A DNA stretch of 64,000 nucleotides from Trematomus loennbergii (Eukaryota; Chordata; Actinopteri; Perciformes; Nototheniidae), in assembly GCA_012861695.1 (NCBI GenBank), contig JAAOOA010000086.1, positions 8,399,885-8,463,884 on the forward strand, given 5' to 3'. The notes beneath the pieces were generated by a model. The model was not told the DNA's origin, searched no databases, and worked only from the letters and a program-made list of their open reading frames with translations. The position numbers and the translations under genes were made by a program. Below, in pieces: positions 56,517 to 64,000 of this stretch. The first letter of the stretch is position 1; each line of letters starts with the position of its first letter.

Positions 56517-59500
56517 ATGACGTCCTCTATGCTCCGCCGACAGCTGAAGAACCTGGTCCAGAACTACTCTGAGGCTGAGGTCAAGGTAAATCAACTCTAT
56601 TTGAAAGGGGTAATAAACTCAATTTGGCCTTAGCCAGGAAATACAATGCTTTCCTATTGTATTCTTAACTCTAGTTTGGGAAGCATTTATACAAAAGGAT
56701 GTTTTAATAATAATAATAATATTAATAATACATTGGATTTTTATAGTGAAGTCAAGACGCTTAATTTTTTAACGTTTTTCGCTTTTAATATATCACTACG
56801 CAGTAAAAGTGGCATGACATATATCTGATAATGGACACTTTAAATCTGTATACTATTAGCACAAGATGCCATGTTTTAATATCACAAAACAGAAACATCA
56901 ATTGATTTGACATTTGAAGGAAACATTGAGATGTGGATGTTTATGGCAAAAATGCTTATCCGATGAAACATGATCTGGAAAGAACTTGGCAGAACAGACT
57001 CCTTATCATTTTTGTTGGCATGATGAAATTTGATTTTGGCAAGGATGACTTGCTACATTTTTAATTGGGGTCACTGTTTGTAACTGTGAGCCCTTTGGCA
57101 CAAGCTGGCATCTGACCTTTGGAATGCAGCCACCTTGGGTTCCCTTAACACTGACATGTCTTGCTTCACTTCCTCTGCAGGTGAGAGAGGCGACTTCTAA
57201 TGACCCATGGGGCCCATCCAGCACTCAGATGGCAGACCTCTCTGATCTGACCTACAATGTGGTAGCCTGCAACGAGATCATGACGATGCTCTGGAGGCGT
57301 CTGAAAGACGACAAGAACTGGAGACACATCCACAAGGTATCAATACACAAAAATGGATTATGTAACAAGACTGTGGTAAAAGTGCCATTCAAACAGTCAT
57401 TATGGATGTTATGTCAGCTATAAGGGGGCCCTTTCAGGCTCTTTGGGAGGTTTTCCTTTTCCTTCCCCCCCCCTGCCTGAAACGCCTCAATTGTAGTCAT
57501 TTGTATACTTCCGTAATATAGTGAAATCGATACATAACACTCATAGCACCACTATTGTACGTGAAGGGGCAGGACATCTCTAAGCGGTTGAAAAATAAAG
57601 CACTTTTTGAACATTAAAGCATATAAACATGTAACAGTAGAGGCACAAAATACATTACATTACATTACATGTTACTTGTTAGACGCTTTTATCCAAAGCG
57701 ACTTACATACATTCAGTACTGTGGATAATCCCCACAGGAGCAATTTGGGGTGAAGTGTCTTGCCCAGGGACACAACGACATGCTGACTGCAGTGGGACTC
57801 GAACTTGCTACTCCGTGATTCAAAGTTCAGCGCAATACAATTATAAAACGTGAAAATGAGCAAAATAAGGCCCCTTTAAGATTTAAGTACTTTTGTAGAT
57901 ACAGGACATTTTGCCAAACACCTATTTTTTTTTTAAAAGACAATGTGGCTCCCTCTCTGGTGTTTCAAATGGACAAGCCTTCTTTTCAAAACAATGGCTT
58001 TTACCATCATGATCTTCATTTCAAATGTTTTACATAATAGTCCATCTTTTACTTAGCATTTCGTACCCTACACCTATTAATTAGGTAATGATTAAATAAA
58101 TGATAGAAAATGTAATGAAAGCACGATATTCCCCCTAGAGTGATCGTTACATGCTCAGGGATACCCGAAGGTTTATAAGATTAAAAACATTGAATTGTTC
58201 ACTACCAAAGCAGTATTTCACAGTTTTTATTCAATTGAAATGTACTGGCATTTAGTTGAAGCACTCTCTCTTCCTTCACATGACATTCATTATTTATCTG
58301 CTTTTTAGTAAAGACGTGCTATTAAGTTACGGGTATCACCAGGGTAACATGGCAGTCCATGGTGACTTTGCCAGTCTTTTTTTTTATTGGCACATCAGTT
58401 ACACTATAGTCCGCTAAAAGCATTGTGTGTTTTGAAGCTTTTGCAAAGTGTTTATCCTGATGTTTTTTATTTAGCCCATTCAATTCAAACAAAAAACAAG
58501 ATAAACGATAGAGATTGTCTTTTTCTGTTTCAGTTATATGTATTTCTTTCTCATACATTTCTCATGCCTATTTCTATACAAGTCCCTGACACTGTTGGAG
58601 TACCTGTTAAAGACCGGGGACGATCGCGTGCTTCTGCAAATGAAAGACAACATCTACATCGTCAAAGCTCTCACAGAGTATCGCTTTATAGAAAAGGATG
58701 GCAAAGATCAGGTAATACTTTTGATAACCATTTAAAAGAATAACATGTATAATAAATGTATAAAATGACTAGGAATATATTTTACATTATTTTACATTAT
58801 CCTATCAAATTTACCGTCTGTTTCATTCGGTCTACTGGAACTGAGGCGTATCCCCTTTACACATGCCATTTTACGCTACACTTTCTAGATCTTGGTCATT
58901 TTAAACTATTTATTTATCATGGATGAATGATTTTACTCACTAAACATTCAGATCTTGAATTATCAGAGTAAAAAGCTGAGCCAATTAAAATCTTCTGAAC
59001 GATTGACCATAATAAAGGAATCCTATTTTGCTGACTATAATATTGGCAATGGTGGTAAGGTTGTGTATTATTAAAACTAAAATACCCATATCATCATTTT
59101 CCTTTTAACCTCTAGGCTAATTTCACAATTAGATAAAACCAGATTCAGTCTTAGATTGGTGTAAATGTAAGAATCTCTTGATTTAATAACTTTCCACAGT
59201 GACAATGCTTGACATTTTCAAGCTTACGCAATGTGTACAATTTGGAAGTTGTTTTTTAAGCATCATTAGGATTTTGATGAAAGCTCAGAAACAACATTTC
59301 AATCCAATGTAAACATCTCTATCTCAGGGAGGTAATGTGAGAGAGAAGGCCAAAGTCGTCCTTGTTCTTATGGAGGACGATGATAAACTGAAGGAGGAGA
59401 GAGACTTTGCCATCATGACCAGGGAGAAGACGTCAAAGGGTGCTGGTGGTGAGCCCTTTTGTCTTGAGTATCTCTGCTTTACTGTTTTAGTATCATCATC

Positions 59501-62500
59501 TTTTTTTGTTTGTGTATGTAACACAAATTGTATTCAACCTTTTCTCCATCCCTTGCAACCAGCCTCATCAGTGGCCGTAGTCAAGGATCCCAACTACAAG
59601 CCATGCTACGTTGCCGGGACCTCTGGGCTTCCATCTTTAGACAACATACCCTCTGTGGCTGACTTGACTGCTTCCTTTGCTGCTCGCAAAGAGGAGCGTA
59701 TTAAACAGGAAGCTGAGAAGAAAGACATGGAGAGGAGGGTAAGCGTTAAGCTAGTAGAATACTCTGGTACAGCAAGTACACACACTTAAATACTACACCA
59801 GTGCAATATAATGCGGTCAGGTATAACAATACTACAAAGTAGGGCTGCACGATGTATCGTGTCGTGACGATAATCGCGATATGCGCATGCATATTCACAT
59901 CGCGTGGACGTGCGATTTCTTTAATCTTTTTTTTTTTTTTTTTTTATTCTTTTTTTTTTTTTTTTTTAGGACTTGCGATATTGAGTAGGCAAATTAACTC
60001 AAACAAGTCATGTTACAATTATTTTGCTACTTGCTACAAAAGGAGTACTTGCAGGCTCTGCATGCACAGCAAAACCACCAATCACAATCAAATCTCCAAA
60101 GCAAACGGACCCGGTGATTAACCTGTTAAGCCCGAGAGACCCCGGTACCGGGGCACTGCCGCAACATCTTGCAGGAAACAGTGTCTGAGGGCATGTTCAT
60201 TTAATAAAACTATGAATGTTTTATATCCATGTAACGGGAAGAAACTCATTTAACCTCTTAAGCACGGCGGTCCCCCCATTGGACCCCTCCCACCTTTTTG
60301 TTTTCGAGATAATGTCTCAGGGCTTCTTAACATTTATGAAACTATTAATGTGTAGCACCAGATTAACGGGAAGAATCTCAGCTAACTGAAGATATGAACC
60401 ATTTTTACCAAAACAAAACACAAGTCTCATAAGAAGGGTCTAAATGACCCCTGAGCGAAAAAATTCTAACGCACTGCGGCACACAATTCAAGATAAAGAT
60501 ACCCTTATTACTTATCGTAGCTGCACATACAATATAGCCTATTAAAGCTGAGACTCCACTGATTATTTAGGTATAGTATCATCACTGAGCGATCCGAACT
60601 TGCGACAGGGGAAGCAAACACAGACATCACAACACGTACCTTTACGGAGCTTTTACGGCAGATCGTCTCACCGTAGCTGTCAATTAGGTCAAAAGACGTG
60701 TTCAATGGCATTAAAACGAAAAAAAAAATCTACAACTGTTGATCCATAGGTTGATAATGTACCTGTGCCTTTTAAAAAATTATTTATAATCCATAATTCC
60801 ATTTTTTATGTAAAAATCGGAGCGGAAAAGTTAGCTGCTAATGGTAGCCACCAGAGTGTATGCAGCTTCCGGTTTTGGTAACGCGTCACTCTCACTCCTT
60901 ATTTGTTAACGTTTTGGTGTGTATATAACTTTCCCTCGATTCCATTGGCTCTAGCGGTTATAAAGAGATTTCATTCATCAAAATCGAGCAAGGGGGGCCA
61001 GAGATAGGTCAAATCCACCCAAATGACCCCAGAAGTGGGGTTTTTTGGCTAAATCTCTCTAAAAAGGTCAAATTTCACTTGTTTTGCATCAATCTTGATA
61101 CAGGGTACTTATTATATGTTGTACTTTGGATTCCTAAAGCTTTTAGTCTACTAACCCATCATCCAAGGGTAGTTTTCACTATCTGTAAAAAATAATTTTT
61201 GGACGGACACTATAATTTACAGTTTTTTACTATGTAAAATCTGAATTTTCTTTAAAATAAAAAACATCTATATTGATTCTGACTTTTCTACATCCAACTC
61301 ACAGGTTTATCATTACTTTGAGAATAAAGATTATTAATTTAACCCTTTTAGAAGGGAAGATATGGTCATTTGTTCTGGGAATGTCATTTTCGAGCCTGAG
61401 ACCTGAAAAACAGGCTCAGGGCTTAAGAGGCTAACTGATCATTTTTTTTTTTTTTCAAAAGAAAACCCACAATGCTAACACTGAGCCTCTGAATTAGCAA
61501 CGAGCGAAAAATGCTAACACCTTACTGCACCGAAAATCACTCACAAAACCTTATTATTTATCTTTTCACCACATCCAACATCGTTTCACATCGTGAGGTG
61601 ACACAGAATCTATTGACACCGACATTACCACTGAATTATACGTATTTGCGACGTTATAAGCAAAAACGGACATCAAAACAGGTGACGCTAGGTAGCTAAA
61701 AATGCTAACATTTTTACCTTGGCTCTGTAGTCTCTCCAAAGTGGTCTTCAATGGCATTAAAACGATAACAACGCTGCTGAAGTTAATCCATAGGTTAATC
61801 TAATGTGTCTGTGTCCCTTTGAAATGATTTCTGATAATCCATAAGCATTAAAACTGCTTTTCCGTTTCCAGATGTCAAAGCTAGAGATAGGTTCACTCTG
61901 ATTGAAAATTAAATGCGCGAAGCCCCCACCTTTTCTCTTCACAACGTGTGTGTGTGGGGGACTCCCCCTTCAATTATATTGGCTCTAACGGTCAGAACGA
62001 GGTGTCAACCATCAAAATCGAGCAAGGGGGGCCAGAGATATGGAAAATCCACCCAAATGACCCCAGAAGTGGTTTCTTTTTGCTAAATCTCTCTAAAAAG
62101 GTCAAATGTCACTTGTTTTGCATCAATCTTGATACAGGGTACTTATTATATGTTGTACTTTGGATTCCTAAAGCTTTTAGTCTACTAACCCATCATCCAA
62201 GGGTGGTTTTCACTATAAGTAAAAAATTATTTTTGGACGGACACTATAATTTACAGTTTTTTACTATGTAAAATCTGAATTTTCTTTAAAATAAAAAACA
62301 TCTATATTGATTCTGACTTTTCTACATCCAACTCACAGGTTTATCATTACTTTGAGAAAAAAGATTATTAATTTAACCCTTTTAGAAGGGAAGATATGGT
62401 CATTTGTTCTGGGAATGTCATTTTCGAGCCTGAGACCTGAAAAACAGGCTCAGGGCTTAACAGGTTAAAGGTAAAAACACTGGATAAAGTAGTTTCATGT

Positions 62501-64000
62501 GTTTCTCCAGGGCAGTTTGGCGCTGCTAACTGAGCTAGCTCAGCTTGTTGCTCTGATAACTTAAGATCCAGAAGTCTGTGACTAAAATCCTTCATCCGGT
62601 TAAATATAGTTAAAAAAATACCAATTGTATAGCATTAAAGTTCAAGAAAGGATGGTTTGCGGGGAAAAAAACTTCAATTCCTGTATGTTTTCATATCGCA
62701 ATATATATCGCAGGGGGGGAAAAATCGCAATGTCAGTTTTTTCCAATATCGTGCAGCCCTACTACAAAGCATATCCTAAAACATTGTATGTACATCCCTT
62801 TGACAAGGTCTCAACATTCTATAACACACTTTTTGAAGGCAAGAATCAGTGGAACAATGGAGCATTTGAAATCAGAATAAAGCGTTTTTTACAAACATAT
62901 ACCCATTGCAGTTAATTACTCTTCTTAAAAAAACAAGTTCAATATTTTCTGTCAATTGGATTTATTTAGACATACCACTGATGAAGCTATTTGTAATAGT
63001 TTAACGTTTACTTCTCTTATTTTTCCTATTTTTATATCCCAGGCCAAGATGAGTGAAGATGAGCTGCAATGGGAGGATGCCGGTAAAGGCAATGATGCTC
63101 AAGGAGCTACTTGGGGAGGAGAGAAATCAGAGGAGAAAGAGGAGGAGAAGGAAGAGGAGGTAGAACCAGACCCATGGGGAGCCTCCAACGAACCTAAAAA
63201 GGCCACAGATCCATGGGGGGCAAAAACTGATGAAGATCAGTTTTCAGCACCAAAAACCAATGAAGATTCATTTGATGCGCCAAAGAATGGAGAAGATCCT
63301 TTTGTAGCTCCAAAAGATGAACCAGATCCATTTAATGCGTTGAATGATGACCCGTTCAACGCACCAAGAGATAGTTCAGACCCCTTCAATGCAAACAAGG
63401 ATAAGGGAGATCCATTTACTGCTCCAAAAGATACCCCAAAAGTAGATCCCTTCAACAGTGCAAAGGTTGATCCATTCACTGCTCCGAAAGATGATCCATT
63501 TAATGCTCCGAAAGATGATCCATTCACTGCTCTGAAAGATGATCAATTTAATGCTCTGAAAGATGATCCATTCAATGCTCCGAAAGATGATCCATTTAAT
63601 GCTCTGAAAGATGATCCATTTAATGCTCCGAAAGATGATCCATTTAATGCTCCGAAAGATGATCCATTTAATGCTCCGAAAGATGATCCATTTAATGCTC
63701 TGAAAGAGGATCCATTCAATGCTCCGAAAGATGATCAATTCAATGCTCTGAAAGATGATCCATTCAATGCTCTGAAAGGTGATCCATTCAATGCTCCAAA
63801 GGACGATCCTTTCACTGCACCAGCATCAACACCCCCTAAAGAAGACCCATTTTCTGCACCAGCATCATCTAAAGGTGACCCATTTACTGCCTCCACGACA
63901 TCACCTAAAGAAGATCCTTTCTCTGCACCATCCAAACCTTCAAAAGATGATCCCTTTGCTTCTCCAACAACACCACCCAAAGAGTTTTCTTTCAATGCCC
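56517..64000 (+). CDS. ENTH-domain epsin-like protein, DPF-rich tail (3' end outside window)
   Basis: Membrane-bending, clathrin/AP-2-binding adaptor of the epsin family. Coding exons: 56517-56585, 57181-57336, 58583-58711, 59328-59448, 59563-59738 and 63043 to the window edge; all phases fit. The ENTH domain is residues 1 to about 150: LRRQLKNLVQNYSEAEVK (helix 0), VREATSNDPWGPSS, DLTYNVVACNEIMTMLWRRL, KNWRHIHKSLTLLEYLLKTG, DGKDQGGNVREKAK. The epsin PIP2 residues R8, K11, R25, N30 and R63 are kept, plus K68, H72 and K75, shifted by a one-residue loop deletion. Residues 151-217 show no ubiquitin-interacting motif. The last exon encodes an acidic stretch, two DPW and at least 23 DPF motifs in repeats such as KDDPFNAP. 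The frame is open at 64000. A fish epsin paralogue; EPN1-type by synteny, but subtype uncertain. Confidence 0.9.
57648..57810 (-). repeat. tRNA-derived SINE-like repeat
   Basis: Read on the minus strand it contains GTTCGAGTCCC, a pol III B-box-like sequence, then tgggcaagacacttcacccc and gtcgctttggataaaagcg, and ends in TAATG repeats. A fragment of the same tail is at 31243-31297. It lies in intron 3 of the epsin-like gene. The SINE family was not named. Confidence 0.6.
60122..62464 (+). mobile_element. TTAA element, outer copy, split by a second copy
   Basis: Flanked by TTAA at 60118-60121 and 62465-62468, with inverted ends CCTGTTAAGCCC and GGGCTTAACAGG. After removing the inner copy and one duplication, 1162 bp remain, the same length as copy A (1192-2353), and the sequence matches it along its whole length in reverse complement. 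Confidence 0.88.
60254..61430 (+). mobile_element. TTAA element, inner copy
   Basis: Begins CCTCTTAAGC after TTAA (60250-60253) and ends GCTTAAGAGG before CTAA (61431-61434), so the right target copy has one change. It is 1177 bp and matches the outer copy in its right part almost base for base (for example 61020-61420 against 62040-62460). It interrupts the outer copy between the words gggaagaaactca and gctaactgatc, which are contiguous (cagctaactgatc) in copy A. Confidence 0.85.
63478..63810 (+). repeat. 24-bp coding minisatellite (DPF repeats)
   Basis: About 13-14 tandem units of 24 bases encode KDDPFNAP or KDDPFNAL. The Pro/Leu alternation is a single C/T change in CCG/CTG. Two units have DQF instead of DPF. 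Purely antisense frames through this array read as open but are mirror artefacts. Confidence 0.92.

Larger units (their letters stand above)
59840..62761. mobile_element. hAT-like element in epsin-like intron, host of nested elements
   Basis: Ends TAGGGCTGCACGAT and ATCGTGCAGCCCTA are perfect inverted repeats, flanked by the 8-bp duplication CTACAAAG (59832-59839 and 62762-62769). The remaining own sequence, after removing the TTAA element inside, is about 0.58 kb with T-rich tracts near 59930-59967, so it is a non-autonomous hAT MITE. Confidence 0.92.

Noticed and set aside
63237..63995. Open frames on the minus strand with Ser/Ile-rich repeats
   Set aside because: They mirror the 24-bp DPF repeats of the epsin-like exon on the plus strand.

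Overview
The window is genomic DNA from a teleost fish, probably a percomorph. The evidence is small split vertebrate genes in long introns, AT-rich intergenic DNA, abundant CA/GT microsatellites, and a typical fish transposon set: L2-like and Rex1/CR1-like LINEs, a DIRS retrotransposon, piggyBac, hAT and Harbinger-like elements and many MITEs. No virus, CRISPR array, operon or bacterial feature was seen.

Four multi-exon protein genes were reconstructed by joining exons at GT/AG sites with matching phases. (1) An interleukin-11 gene, plus strand, 9781-15573, with a TATA box and AP-1 site upstream and an AU-rich 3' UTR. (2) An SBK2/SBK3-type serine/threonine kinase, plus strand, 25119-32072, with a piggyBac remnant in intron 1. 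(3) necap1, minus strand, 54777 down to 46514, a clathrin/AP-2 accessory protein whose intron 2 is packed with transposons. (4) An ENTH-domain epsin-like gene, plus strand, from 56517 and running off the window end, whose tail holds at least 23 DPF motifs. necap1 and the epsin-like gene are divergent neighbours, and both products belong to AP-2/clathrin endocytosis. Human IL11, SBK2/SBK3 and EPN1 are all in 19q13.42, so the order il11 - sbk - epsin here looks like conserved synteny. NECAP1 is not part of that human cluster.

Layout: 1-4.1 kb, repeat mosaic; 4.4-7.75 kb, 5'-truncated L2-like LINE with a MITE in its 3' UTR; 9.6-16.4 kb, il11; 17.75-22.83 kb, DIRS element with inverted ends and internal complementary region but a broken RT; 22.9-23.45 kb, LINE fragment; 25.1-32.1 kb, SBK kinase; 32.1-46.5 kb, intergenic DNA with MITEs, a Harbinger-like element and a long-inverted-repeat element split by a hAT copy; 46.5-54.8 kb, necap1; 54.8-56.5 kb, divergent promoter region; 56.5-64 kb, epsin-like gene with a three-level transposon nest in one intron.

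Two genes (sbk, necap1) each carry two single-base frame breaks. All four are apparent one-base losses in mononucleotide runs, and exon phases show that one added base restores each frame. This looks more like consensus undercalling than real gene death. All identifications come from reading the sequence; no database search was run.
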